Below the pieces are notes generated by a model. It saw nothing but the letters and a program-made list of their open reading frames with translations, did not search any database and was not told where the DNA came from. The position numbers were made by a program, and so were the translations under genes. A stretch of DNA of 64,000 bases from an uncultured Eubacterium sp. (GTDB lineage Bacteria; Bacillota; Clostridia; Lachnospirales; Lachnospiraceae), in assembly GCA_910580075.1 (NCBI GenBank), contig CAJTVR010000003.1, positions 2,258-66,257 of the forward strand. Reading direction: 5' to 3'. The stretch's first letter is position 1. The number at the start of each line of letters is the position of its first letter. Below are positions 24,715 to 32,978 of the stretch, in pieces.

Positions 24715-25044
24715 ATGATAGCAGTTACAATTTATCAGAACCATTCCGGACAGTATGTAAGGATTCACTGCATCGGACATGCAGGATTTGCGAAGCCGGG
24801 TGAGGATATCATATGTGCTGCAGTGTCTGTTTTGGTCATTAATACACTGAATGCGATAGAAGCATTTACGAATGAAGTGTTTGAGACAGAAACAGACCAG
24901 AAAAGCGGGCTGATCGATATCCGGTTTCAGCATCCCGGCAGTCATGACGCAAAACTGCTGTTAGATACAATGGTTCTGGGTTTACAGGCAGTACAGGACC
25001 AGTATGGTACTGATTATACTTTATTGACTTTTAAGGAGGTGTAG
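24715..25044 (+). CDS. prp: Ribosomal-processing cysteine protease Prp
   Basis: Encodes 109 residues. The catalytic His lies in IGHAGFAKPGEDIICAAVS and the catalytic Cys in the same segment (IICAAVS), about 11 residues later, as in Prp of Staphylococcus aureus (YsxB family). Prp removes the N-terminal extension of L27, and the downstream rpmA encodes exactly such an extension. It sits between rplU and rpmA, the usual order. No strong ribosome binding site is seen, so translation may depend on the upstream gene. Confidence 0.93.
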   Translation: MIAVTIYQNHSGQYVRIHCIGHAGFAKPGEDIICAAVSVLVINTLNAIEAFTNEVFETETDQKSGLIDIRFQHPGSHDAKLLLDTMVLGLQAVQDQYGTDYTLLTFKEV

Positions 25045-25047
25045 GAC

Positions 25048-25335
25048 ATGTTTGAATTGAACCTTCAGTATTTTGCACATAAAAAAGGTGTTGGTTCTAC
25101 AAAGAACGGCCGTGATTCAGAATCGAAGAGACTGGGTGCAAAAAGGGCAGACGGACAGTTTGTAAAAGCAGGAAATATTCTTTACAGACAGCGTGGCACA
25201 AAAATTCATCCGGGTAATAATGTCGGCCGCGGCGGCGATGATACGCTGTTCGCATTAACAGACGGTATTCTGAGATTTGAGAGAAAAGGAAGAGATAAAA
25301 AACAGGCTTCCGTATATCCAGTAGTAAACGAATAA
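25048..25335 (+). CDS. rpmA: 50S ribosomal protein L27 with cleavable N-terminal leader
   Basis: Encodes 95 residues. The N-terminus MFELNLQYFAHKKGVGST contains the Prp cleavage-type sequence LNLQYFA before HKKG, so the mature protein should begin at His11. The body (KNGRDSESKRLGAKR, GTKIHPGNNVGRGGDDTLFA) is typical L27, whose N-terminus reaches the peptidyl-transferase centre. The ATG at 25048 follows AAGGAGG. Confidence 0.96.
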   Translation: MFELNLQYFAHKKGVGSTKNGRDSESKRLGAKRADGQFVKAGNILYRQRGTKIHPGNNVGRGGDDTLFALTDGILRFERKGRDKKQASVYPVVNE

Positions 25336-25490
25336 TCTGCAGACGCAGAAACGTTTAATCCAGCAGATACCGCTGCATATTTTTTCATTGGAAGGGCGTA
25401 AAAGCGGTGCAGCAGCATCGCTACAAAACAGCCCTGAAGCTGAAAAAATAGGCAGCGGTATTTGATTTCTATAAGTTAGGAGATTGCAGT

Positions 25491-26777
25491 ATGTTTGCCG
25501 ACAGTGCAAAAATCATTATAAAATCAGGCAGAGGCGGTAACGGGCATGTCAGTTTCCGCCGGGAAAAATATGTGCCCAACGGCGGGCCGGACGGCGGCGA
25601 CGGCGGCAAAGGCGGCGACGTCATCTTTGCTGTAGATGAAGGAATGAACACATTGGCTGATTACCGTTACAGACGGAAATTCGCAGCTCAGGCAGGGGAA
25701 GACGGAAGCAAGCGAAACTGCCACGGAAAAAAGGGAACGGATTTAATCTTAAAAGTTCCTGCAGGTACAATTATTAAGGATGCCGAAACCGATCAAATTA
25801 TTGCAGACATGTCTGGAAGCAATCTAAGGCAGGTAGTTTTGCACGGCGGCAGCGGCGGTCTTGGAAACCAGCATTTTGCAACTGCAACGATGCAGGCTCC
25901 GAAATATGCCCAGCCTGGACAGGAAGCCGTCGAGATGGAAGTAAAGCTGGAGTTAAAAGTAATCGCTGACGTAGGTCTTGTAGGCTTTCCAAATGTCGGA
26001 AAATCTACCCTGCTGTCACGCGTTACCAATGCACAGCCGAAAATTGCAAATTATCATTTTACAACGCTGCAGCCTAATCTTGGAGTTGTGGATTTTGAAA
26101 ATGGAGAAGGATTTGTAATAGCGGATATTCCAGGACTTATTGAGGGCGCTTCACAGGGCATCGGACTCGGGCATGAATTTTTAAAGCATATCGAACGGAC
26201 CAGGGTCATTATTCATATCGTGGATGCAGCATCTGTAGAAGGACGCGACCCGATTGCAGATATTCACGCAATCAACAAGGAACTGGAATCCTATAATCCG
26301 GGACTGTTACAAAAGCCCCAGGTCATCGCAGCAAATAAAATCGACGTACTTTATGAAGGGGAAAGCGATGTCATCGATTTATTAAAAGACGAGTTTGAAC
26401 CGCTTGGGACAAAAGTATATCCGATTTCGGCAGTCAGCGGCAAAGGCTTAAAAGAGCTGCTGTATGCAGTTAAAAAGCTGTTAGACGAGATTCATGAAGA
26501 ACCGGTATTTTATGAATCTGAATATGACCCTTCTGTAAGGCGTGAGAAAAAACAGGCTTATACCGTTGAAGTCAGTCCGGAAGACGGCGCTTATGTTGTG
26601 GAAGGCCCGTCGATTGAAAAAATGCTCGGCTATACAAATCTGGAGGCAGAGCGGGGATTTTTATTCTTCCAGAAATTTTTAAAAGAACAGGGCATCTTAG
26701 ACGAATTAGAGAAAAAAGGCATTCAGGAAGGCGATACAGTCCGCATGTATGCGCTGGAATTTGAATATTATAAATAA
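25491..26777 (+). CDS. obgE: GTPase Obg
   Basis: Encodes 428 residues. Residues 1-158 are the glycine-rich Obg fold (SGRGGNGHVSFRREK, GGPDGGDGGKGGDV). The G domain has G1 GFPNVGKSTLL at about 165-175, DIPGLIEGAS (G3) and ANKID (G4). A C-terminal OCT-type domain follows (about 345-428). It is a ribosome-assembly and stress GTPase located next to rplU/rpmA and yhbY as in most Firmicutes. The ATG follows TTAGGAG. The 155 nt between rpmA and obgE hold no clear promoter or terminator. Confidence 0.96.
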   Translation: MFADSAKIIIKSGRGGNGHVSFRREKYVPNGGPDGGDGGKGGDVIFAVDEGMNTLADYRYRRKFAAQAGEDGSKRNCHGKKGTDLILKVPAGTIIKDAETDQIIADMSGSNLRQVVLHGGSGGLGNQHFATATMQAPKYAQPGQEAVEMEVKLELKVIADVGLVGFPNVGKSTLLSRVTNAQPKIANYHFTTLQPNLGVVDFENGEGFVIADIPGLIEGASQGIGLGHEFLKHIERTRVIIHIVDAASVEGRDPIADIHAINKELESYNPGLLQKPQVIAANKIDVLYEGESDVIDLLKDEFEPLGTKVYPISAVSGKGLKELLYAVKKLLDEIHEEPVFYESEYDPSVRREKKQAYTVEVSPEDGAYVVEGPSIEKMLGYTNLEAERGFLFFQKFLKEQGILDELEKKGIQEGDTVRMYALEFEYYK

Positions 26778-26792
26778 GAAAGGAAATAAAAT

Positions 26793-27107
26793 ATGGATTT
26801 GACAAGCAAGCAGAGAGCTTATTTAAAAAGCCTTTCCGGAAACATCGAACCGATATTTCAGATTGGAAAATCCAGCCTGACACCATCGTTAACCGAAGCT
26901 GTCAGCGATGCTTTGGAAAAGCGGGAATTAATCAAGATTTCCGTACTGAAAAACTGTTTTGACGATCCGAAAGAGCTGGCGGATACTGTCGCAGACCGTA
27001 CGCATTCAGCGGTAGTACAGGTCATTGGCAAGAAATTTATCCTCTACCGTCCGTCAAAGAAACATCCAAAAATCGAACTGCCGGCTGTTAAAACGTCAAA
27101 CTCCTGA
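26793..27107 (+). CDS. yhbY: YhbY-family RNA-binding protein (CRM domain)
   Basis: Encodes 104 residues. LTSKQRAYLKSL, the IFQIGKSSLTPSLTEAVSDAL region and LIKISVLKNC match the CRM/YhbY fold, with VIGKKFILYRPS at the end. CRM proteins bind pre-rRNA and take part in ribosome assembly. It starts 15 nt after obgE in the same operon. Confidence 0.92.
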   Translation: MDLTSKQRAYLKSLSGNIEPIFQIGKSSLTPSLTEAVSDALEKRELIKISVLKNCFDDPKELADTVADRTHSAVVQVIGKKFILYRPSKKHPKIELPAVKTSNS

Positions 27108-27125
27108 CAAGCCGGGCAAAAGCGA

Positions 27126-27752
27126 ATGGAAAACAAAAGTCATAGCATAAAAAGAAAAATCGGCCTGATGGGCGGTACGTTTAATCCAATCCATTATGGT
27201 CATCTGCTGATTGCAGAAAATGCCTGTGAACAGTTTCAGCTGGGCGAAGTCATTTTCATGCCGGCCGGCAATTCGCCGCATAAGGATTCCAGCCAGATTT
27301 TGGATTCACAAAAGCGTATGGATATGATCCGGCTTGCAATTGCAGATAATCCGCATTTTTCCTGTTCCGATTATGAGATTTCAAAAGAAGGTATTTCCTA
27401 TACGTATCTCACACTGCGTGCGCTGAAAGAGCATTTTAAGGATGATGAACTGTATTTTATTATGGGTGCGGATTCCCTTGCTTATTTTGACACATGGCGC
27501 TGTCCGGACGAAATCAGCCGGCTCAGTATTATTTTAGCAGCTGTGCGGGACGGACTGAATATTGAAAAACTGATGCCTATACGTGAACAGTTATGGCACA
27601 GATACGGCACAAGAGTCGGTTTCATTAATACGCCGAATTTTTCGGTATCTTCAAATATTATTCGCCAGCGTGTCATGAGCCATTATTCCATCCGTTATCT
27701 TGTGCCGGAAACAGTCAGAGAATATATAAAAAAACAATCCATTTATCTGTAA
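27126..27752 (+). CDS. nadD: Nicotinate-nucleotide adenylyltransferase
   Basis: Encodes 208 residues. The nucleotidyltransferase motifs GGTFNPIHYGHLLIAE (residues 16-31) and SSNIIRQRV (about 178-186) are present, with FIMGADSLAYFDTW in between. It adenylates nicotinate mononucleotide in NAD synthesis. It is followed by yqeK and rsfS, the standard order. The ATG at 27126 lacks a strong Shine-Dalgarno sequence. Confidence 0.94.
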   Translation: MENKSHSIKRKIGLMGGTFNPIHYGHLLIAENACEQFQLGEVIFMPAGNSPHKDSSQILDSQKRMDMIRLAIADNPHFSCSDYEISKEGISYTYLTLRALKEHFKDDELYFIMGADSLAYFDTWRCPDEISRLSIILAAVRDGLNIEKLMPIREQLWHRYGTRVGFINTPNFSVSSNIIRQRVMSHYSIRYLVPETVREYIKKQSIYL

Positions 27753-27843
27753 CGTATTTTGTTACTAAGCAAAGGCTGTGCCAGGGGGTTATGCATTATG
27801 ATATCAGATACAGCATTTTATAAAGGATTTAAGGTGGATGAAG

Positions 27844-28425
27844 ATGAAAGATTTAGAAAAATACCGAAAAAAACTGAAACATCATATTGACAAAGAACGT
27901 TACCGGCATACCTTAGGGGTAATGTATACAGCAGCATCTCTTGCAATGGCTTATCATTATGATACCGGCAAAGCGATGCTTGCGGGACTGCTCCATGACT
28001 GTGCAAAGAACATGCCGCATGATAAAAAAATAGAGCTGTGCCAGAAGCACCATGTGGAAATTACAGACATTGAACGCGAAAATCCGTTTCTGCTCCATGC
28101 AAAAGCTGGTGCCATAATCGCAAAGATAAAATATGACGTGGATGATGAAGAAATCCTGCATGCCATTGCAGTTCACACAACAGGCACACCGGCAATGAGT
28201 ACACTGGATATGATTTTATTTATTGCCGATTATATCGAACCCGGGCGTGACAAAGCGCAGAACCTGGCTCAGGTGCGCGAAATGGCATTTAAGAACTTGG
28301 AACAGACTGTAGAAAAGATTCTCTATGACACGCTGAACTATCTGAACGAAAAATCAGGCAGAATTGACCCTGCAACTCAGATTACGTATGAATATTATAA
28401 AAACAGGAGGAATTTAACTGTATGA
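27844..28425 (+). CDS. yqeK: HD-domain hydrolase YqeK (symmetrical Ap4A hydrolase family)
   Basis: Encodes 193 residues. The HD motif is in LAGLLHDCAKNMPHD (about residues 44-58), with KERYRHTLGVMYTA providing an early metal-ligand His, followed by LHAKAGAIIAK and AIAVHTTGTPAMSTLD. YqeK hydrolyses diadenosine tetraphosphate symmetrically. I prefer the ATG at 27844 to that at 27838 because AAGGTGG ends directly at 27837. The TGA overlaps the rsfS ATG. Confidence 0.92.
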   Translation: MKDLEKYRKKLKHHIDKERYRHTLGVMYTAASLAMAYHYDTGKAMLAGLLHDCAKNMPHDKKIELCQKHHVEITDIERENPFLLHAKAGAIIAKIKYDVDDEEILHAIAVHTTGTPAMSTLDMILFIADYIEPGRDKAQNLAQVREMAFKNLEQTVEKILYDTLNYLNEKSGRIDPATQITYEYYKNRRNLTV

Positions 28426-28775
28426 CAAGTAAAGAAATGGCAAAAACTGCATACAAAGCGCTGACAGAAAAAAAAGCTTCTGATATCCGTATTATTGATA
28501 TCAGCGGCATTTCCGTGCTGGCAGATTATTTTATCATTGCAGACGGCTCTAATCAGAAACAGATAGAAGCAATGTGCGATGCAGTAGAAGAAGAGCTGTA
28601 TAAAGCGGATGTGCATGTAAAACAGGTAGAAGGAAACCACAATTCCAGCTGGATCTTAATGGATTATGGCGACATTATCGTACATGTATTTTCTAAAGAA
28701 GACCGTCTGTTTTATGATCTGGAACGTATCTGGGGCGACGGAAAGTTTATAGACGCGGCAGAGCTTGAGGCCTAA
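28422..28775 (+). CDS. rsfS: Ribosome silencing factor RsfS
   Basis: Encodes 117 residues with typical segments: KKASDIRIIDISGISVLADYF, SNQKQIEAMCDAVEE and WILMDYGDIIVHVFSKEDR. RsfS binds L14 and blocks subunit joining in starvation. It overlaps yqeK by 4 nt. It faces lexA on the opposite strand across a 266-bp convergent gap. Confidence 0.95.
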   Translation: MTSKEMAKTAYKALTEKKASDIRIIDISGISVLADYFIIADGSNQKQIEAMCDAVEEELYKADVHVKQVEGNHNSSWILMDYGDIIVHVFSKEDRLFYDLERIWGDGKFIDAAELEA

Positions 28776-28898
28776 ACAGGTATCTGGGAAAATCATGCCA
28801 GAGGCCGCTGGATATCTGGATGTTAAAGTGCACTCCATACATGAATCAGGCATGACACTTTTTCCTGCAAGGGCATCCGGACAAAAGAAAATATAGTT

Positions 28899-28926
28899 TT
28901 GCACTGACTGATCTGCGTCAGTGCAA
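28899..28926. repeat. Perfect inverted repeat between convergent rsfS and lexA
   Basis: TTGCACTGAC (28899-28908) and GTCAGTGCAA (28917-28926) form a 10-bp hairpin with an 8-nt loop. It may help end both convergent transcripts, but neither side has a T-tract of the expected length. Confidence 0.4.
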
Positions 28927-29041
28927 GGCAGCATTCGCATATCATATCCGGATTATCCCGACAGTTTTCCTTCAGATTTTATACTACATGAAACATTTCT
29001 TTCAAGAGTATTATTTCAGCACAGAAAACACCTGTTTACGT

Positions 29042-29659
29042 TTAGGAAAACAGACGAAATACCCCGAATACTTTGCCAAGAATGGTACATTCAGATAAAA
29101 TAATCGGTTCATAGGCATCGTTTTCCGGCTGCAGGCGGATATGGTCTGCTTCTTTATAAAATGTCTTAACAGTAGCAGAATCATCAATCAGAGCCACAAC
29201 AATCTCCCCGTTTTCAGCAGAAGGCTGCTTTTGCACCAGTATTTTATCACCGTCAAAAATACCGGCATTGACCATGCTTTCACCTTTTACCGTCAGCATA
29301 AAAGTCTCGTGATTCGGCATCATTTCTGCAGGAATCGGGAAATAAGATTCTATATTTTCTATAGCCAGTACAGGCTCTCCGGCAGCAACCCGGCCGATCA
29401 CAGGCACATTCACCACTTCCCGTCTTGTCATGTTAAAATTTTCATCCATGACTTCAATAGCCCTAGGCTTGGTAGGGTCTCTGCGGATATATCCGTTCTT
29501 TTCCAGAGATTCCAGATGCGCGTGAACAGAAGAGGTTGATTTTAAGTGAACGGCTTCGCATATTTCACGTACTGCAGGCGGGTAGCCTTTGTTTATAATT
29601 TCTTTTTTAATATATTCTAAAATTTCTCTTTGTTTTGATGTAATTTTTCCGTATGCCAT
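29042..29659 (-). CDS. lexA: LexA repressor (SOS response)
   Basis: Encodes 205 residues. The N-terminal winged HTH includes TSKQREILEYIKKEI and LKSTSSVHAHLESLEKNGY. The Ala-Gly autocleavage site lies in IGRVAAGEP (about residues 90-98), the catalytic Ser in VKGESMVNAGI (about 127), and the Lys in SATVKTFYKE (about 164). The ATG at 29659 follows GGAGG on the minus strand. A promoter with an overlapping LexA-box-like site lies upstream, so it probably represses itself. It would control the DNA-damage regulon. Confidence 0.96.
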   Translation of the reverse strand: MAYGKITSKQREILEYIKKEIINKGYPPAVREICEAVHLKSTSSVHAHLESLEKNGYIRRDPTKPRAIEVMDENFNMTRREVVNVPVIGRVAAGEPVLAIENIESYFPIPAEMMPNHETFMLTVKGESMVNAGIFDGDKILVQKQPSAENGEIVVALIDDSATVKTFYKEADHIRLQPENDAYEPIILSECTILGKVFGVFRLFS

Positions 29660-29741
29660 GAAAATACCTCCTGTAAATTCTGCGGACTTATCAGATTCTG
29701 CATAAACTATTTATATGTCAGCAGATGCAGTATTATTTTTT

Positions 29742-29770
29742 ATTGTAACATATCATTGAATAGAATGCAA
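29742..29770 (-). promoter_or_regulatory. lexA promoter
   Basis: On the minus strand: TTGCAT (29770-29765), a 17-bp spacer and TACAAT (29747-29742). The LexA-box-like sequence at 29768-29780 overlaps the -35 box. Confidence 0.55.
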
Positions 29771-29794
29771 ACATGTATTCAGAAAATTTGTTCG
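29768..29794. promoter_or_regulatory. Two adjacent LexA-box-like sites
   Basis: Minus strand GAATACATGTTTG (29780-29768) and plus strand GAAAATTTGTTCG (29782-29794) each differ by one or two bases from the Firmicute pattern GAAC-N4-GTTY. The first overlaps the lexA -35 box. This is a by-eye match only. Confidence 0.4.
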
Positions 29795-29849
29795 TATCTG
29801 GAAAGCATTATCTTGAAGCAGTTATATTATTTACAGAAAAGTATGAATG

Positions 29850-30145
29850 ATCCGAACGCTTGGAAGAGACACTTGTTCCTTTTTCTGTGACTCCGTAGAA
29901 CAGTTAGAAATTCTTAATTTTCTGCACGGTAACCAGGATTTGGGGCTCACTGCCTGCTGCTTTCAAAAAACCTGAAGCCCCAAAAGGTGCCTGCCAGTGC
30001 CACTGCATAAAGCATGCCAAAAATGCCAGGGCATCAGGCACCGGTCCGTCCGCTGCCACAGCCTTGAAGCAGAAAATTTAGAATTTCTTACTGTTCGAAG
30101 GCGGAACAGAAAAAGGAAAAAGTGTCTCCGTCCGGCGTCCGGGTA
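29850..30145 (+). repeat. Fold-back structured element, full copy B
   Basis: About 295 bp with imperfect inverted arms of about 75 nt (29853-29925 against 30068-30143). The core has hairpin 1, TTTGGGGCT (29939-29947) with AGCCCCAAA (29976-29984), and hairpin 2, GGTGCCTG (29986-29993) with CAGGCACC (30035-30042). A conserved CCGGTCCGTCCGCTGCCA stretch follows. It aligns along its length with the reverse complement of copy A. No open reading frame of note is present. It lies in the 788-bp gap between lexA and patB. Confidence 0.75.
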
Positions 30146-30191
30146 ACCTATACTTTTTGGGGAGTATATTAATGCATATTTGAAAAAAATG

Positions 30192-30220
30192 TTGCTATTA
30201 GGAAGACTTTTGAGTATAGT
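30192..30220 (+). promoter_or_regulatory. Promoter of a candidate small RNA
   Basis: TTGCTA (30192-30197), a 17-bp spacer and TATAGT (30215-30220), giving transcription from about 30227. Confidence 0.55.
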
Positions 30221-30226
30221 AATATA

Positions 30227-30291
30227 GAAGCAGTTGTTTTCGCAGCTGCTTCACCAGGCAGACAGCGGGGCGGATTTTCCGCCTCATTTTT
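30227..30291 (+). ncRNA. Candidate small RNA of about 65 nt, or an attenuating leader
   Basis: The promoter at 30192-30220 would start a transcript that opens with a 10-bp hairpin, GAAGCAGTTG (30227-30236) with CAGCTGCTTC (30243-30252). It ends with a terminator hairpin, GGGGCGGA/TCCGCCTC (30267-30285), and a T-rich tail. No ORF fits inside. The next gene, patB, starts 157 nt beyond the terminator without a clear promoter of its own, so this could be its attenuator or an independent RNA. It matches no RNA family I can name. Confidence 0.45.
30267..30291 (+). terminator. Intrinsic terminator of the candidate small RNA
   Basis: GGGGCGGA (30267-30274) pairs with TCCGCCTC (30278-30285) around a TTT loop, with one G-T pair. 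It is followed by ATTTTTAG. Confidence 0.65.
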
Positions 30292-30447
30292 AGTATCCTC
30301 TTAGGATTAGAAAAAGTACATCTGCATTCCTGCTGCAGAAAATATAAAAATTAAGATTCAGGAAGTCTGTCTGATTCAGAAGAATTTTAATATAAATAAT
30401 CAGGTTATAAAATTATCATCATCTATACAGCCAGGAGGAATTTCACA

Positions 30448-31656
30448 ATGAAATATGATTTTACATCCATTCTCGACCGTACCGGAAAAGATGCCGTTGC
30501 ACTTGACGGGCCGGGATTATCAAAAAAAGTGCCAGGACTTCCAAAAGACGGCTTTGATTTTATTCCGATGTGGGTTGCGGATATGAATTTTCCAACAGTG
30601 CCTAGTGTGCCGGAAGCAGTCATAGCCCGTGCCAGTCATCCGGCATACGGATATTTTAATCCAAGCGATCAGTATTTTAACTCGATTATCAGCTGGCATA
30701 ACACACGCAACGGCGTAAACGGGCTTGAAAGAGAACACATCGGATATGAAAACGGTGTCCTTGGCGGCGTAATCTCAGCCCTGACCAGCTATGCGGCACC
30801 GGGAGATGCTGTCCTGCTGCATAGTCCTGTTTACATTGGATTTACCGATTCCATTACCCGCAACGGATACAAAATGGTATTAAGTGAACTAAAAAAAGAC
30901 AGCCAGGGTATCTTCCGCATGGATTATGAAGACATGGAGGCCAAGATAAAAGAAAACCATATTCATATAGCGGTCTTATGTTCTCCGCATAATCCTTCCG
31001 GACGTGTCTGGGAACGCTGGGAGCTGGAAAAAACAATGGAACTTTTTGAAAAATACGAAGTGACCGTGATTTCGGATGAAATCTGGTCAGATATTCTGCT
31101 GAATGGAAACCAGCATACGCCTTCCCAGTCTGTCAGCGCATATGCGAGGGAACATACGGCGGCATTTTATGCTCCGAGCAAGACATTTAATCTGGCCGGC
31201 CTGGTTGGAAGCTATCATATTATATATAACCGTTCCATGAGGGACCGGATTCGCTCAAAGGGAGCAAAACCGCATTATAACAGCATGAATGTACTGTCCA
31301 TGCATGCACTGACAGGCGCATACAGCGCGCAGGGCCAGGAATGGGTGGATGAGTTATGCCAGGTATTAAGCGGAAATGTCAATTATGCGTGCGGTCTGCT
31401 CTGGAATCATGTAAACGGCGTTTCGCTTTCAAAGCCGCAGGGAACTTACATGCTGTTTTTAGACTGTACAAAATGGTGCATGGAGCATGGAAAAACAATT
31501 GAAGAGCTGCTGAGAGCCGGATGGGACGTCGGCGTCGGCTGGCAGGACGGCAGGCCGTTTTTCGGGCCATGTCATATCCGCATGAACCTTGCCCTCCCTC
31601 TTTCAAGGGTACAGGAAGCGTTCAGCCGTCTGGAGCGCTATGTATGGAATTTATAA
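30448..31656 (+). CDS. patB: PLP-dependent C-S lyase / aminotransferase (MalY/PatB family)
   Basis: Encodes 402 residues of fold-type I. FIPMWVADMNFPTVPSV near the N-terminus and PAYGYF are characteristic of MalY/PatB. SPHNPSGRVWERWEL (about residues 175) and SDEIWSDI carry PLP-binding residues, and the PLP lysine is in YAPSKTFNLAGLVGS (about 250). These enzymes cleave cystathionine or cysteine C-S bonds, and some moonlight as regulators. The ATG follows AGGAGG by 10 nt. Substrate choice cannot be read from the sequence. Confidence 0.9.
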   Translation: MKYDFTSILDRTGKDAVALDGPGLSKKVPGLPKDGFDFIPMWVADMNFPTVPSVPEAVIARASHPAYGYFNPSDQYFNSIISWHNTRNGVNGLEREHIGYENGVLGGVISALTSYAAPGDAVLLHSPVYIGFTDSITRNGYKMVLSELKKDSQGIFRMDYEDMEAKIKENHIHIAVLCSPHNPSGRVWERWELEKTMELFEKYEVTVISDEIWSDILLNGNQHTPSQSVSAYAREHTAAFYAPSKTFNLAGLVGSYHIIYNRSMRDRIRSKGAKPHYNSMNVLSMHALTGAYSAQGQEWVDELCQVLSGNVNYACGLLWNHVNGVSLSKPQGTYMLFLDCTKWCMEHGKTIEELLRAGWDVGVGWQDGRPFFGPCHIRMNLALPLSRVQEAFSRLERYVWNL

Positions 31657-31667
31657 AGGATACAGCC

Positions 31668-32978
31668 ATGAAACGAAAAATATATGATGCAGCCATTATC
31701 GGTGCCGGCGCATCCGGCCTTATGGCCGCGATTACTGCGGCAAGAAGGGGGAGAGATGTAATCCTGCTGGAACACATGGACCAGGCGGGAAAGAAGATTC
31801 TTTCTACCGGAAATGGAAAATGTAATTATACAAACTTAAACCAGTCTGAGGATGCTTACTATTGCGAAGACCCGGCTTTTGTCCATACCGTTTTAAGCCG
31901 GTTTTCCTGCGCCGATACCATCCGTTTTTTTGAAGAACTCGGTATCCGCCCGCTTCAAAAAAACGGAAGCTGCATTTACCCGGAAAGCGAACAGGCTTTG
32001 TCTGTAAAAAATGTACTGACAGCAGAAGTAAAAAGGCTTAAGATCCCGCTTCTTTTATCTGCCGGCATTCGAAGCATTCAAAAGCAAAACAGTAAAACAG
32101 CAGCCGGAATCCAGGACATCTTCGTCATTCAGACAAAAGGACAGCCGCTATACTGCCATAACTGTATCCTTGCTACCGGCGGCATGGCGGCAAAAAAAAC
32201 CGGAAGCGACGGAAGCGGTTATTTATACGCAAAGCAGCTCGGGCATACGGTTACTAAACCGCTGCCTGCACTGACAGCCTTAAAGGCAGATTATTCTAAA
32301 TGGAAACTGCCGGCAGGTGTCCGTACCGGCTGCCTGGCCTCTCTTGTGATCAATGATAAACCTGCAGCCAGTGAACGGGGAGAGCTGCAGATTACAGATT
32401 ATGGAATTTCCGGCATTGTGATCTTTCAGTTCAGCCGTATTGCTGTGCAGGCACTGGCAGATCGCAAAAAGGTACAGGTGTTTTTAGACTTTAAACCAGA
32501 CATGTCTGAAAAAGAGCTGGAAGCATATTTAAAAAAACGCTTTTCCAGCGTATATATAGCCCAAAAAGAGATAAAAGAGGGCATAACAGGTTTCCTGCCG
32601 GATAAGCTGTCTGCAGTGATTTTATCTCAAAGCGGTATATCACCGGATAAAAGGTGCGGAGCTCTTAACAGTATACAGATTCAAAACCTGGTACGCTGTC
32701 TGAAAGAAAACAGAGTTTCGATTACAGGATACAAAGATTTTGATTTTGCCCAGGTAACTGCAGGAGGCGTGCCGCTATCCCAGATTCATGCGGATACTAT
32801 GGAATCCAGGCTGGTAAAGGGGCTGTATTTTGCGGGGGAAATTGCAGATGCAGATGCAAAATGCGGCGGATATAACCTGCAGTGGGCATGGGCAAGCGGA
32901 TATATTTCAGGAAGGAGCATAGAGGCATATGATTCGGATTCAGCAGATAAAAGTTCCATTAAAACACACAAAAGATGA
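31668..32978 (+). CDS. FAD-dependent oxidoreductase (HI0933/YhiN family)
   Basis: Encodes 436 residues. The dinucleotide-binding motif AAIIGAGASGLMAAITAARRG lies at residues 7-27, followed by GKKILSTGNGKCNYTNL, the diagnostic family segment, and a C-terminal LYFAGEIADADAKCGGYNLQWAWASGY. The physiological substrate of the family is unknown. I start at 31668; the open frame extends into the patB coding region but lacks a supported start there. Its 3' end overlaps the next flavoprotein gene by 50 nt. Confidence 0.85.
   Translation: MKRKIYDAAIIGAGASGLMAAITAARRGRDVILLEHMDQAGKKILSTGNGKCNYTNLNQSEDAYYCEDPAFVHTVLSRFSCADTIRFFEELGIRPLQKNGSCIYPESEQALSVKNVLTAEVKRLKIPLLLSAGIRSIQKQNSKTAAGIQDIFVIQTKGQPLYCHNCILATGGMAAKKTGSDGSGYLYAKQLGHTVTKPLPALTALKADYSKWKLPAGVRTGCLASLVINDKPAASERGELQITDYGISGIVIFQFSRIAVQALADRKKVQVFLDFKPDMSEKELEAYLKKRFSSVYIAQKEIKEGITGFLPDKLSAVILSQSGISPDKRCGALNSIQIQNLVRCLKENRVSITGYKDFDFAQVTAGGVPLSQIHADTMESRLVKGLYFAGEIADADAKCGGYNLQWAWASGYISGRSIEAYDSDSADKSSIKTHKR

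Noticed and set aside
28776..29041. A possible small gene in the rsfS-lexA convergent gap
   Set aside because: Short open frames only, no ribosome binding site and no protein-like composition; only an inverted repeat is notable.
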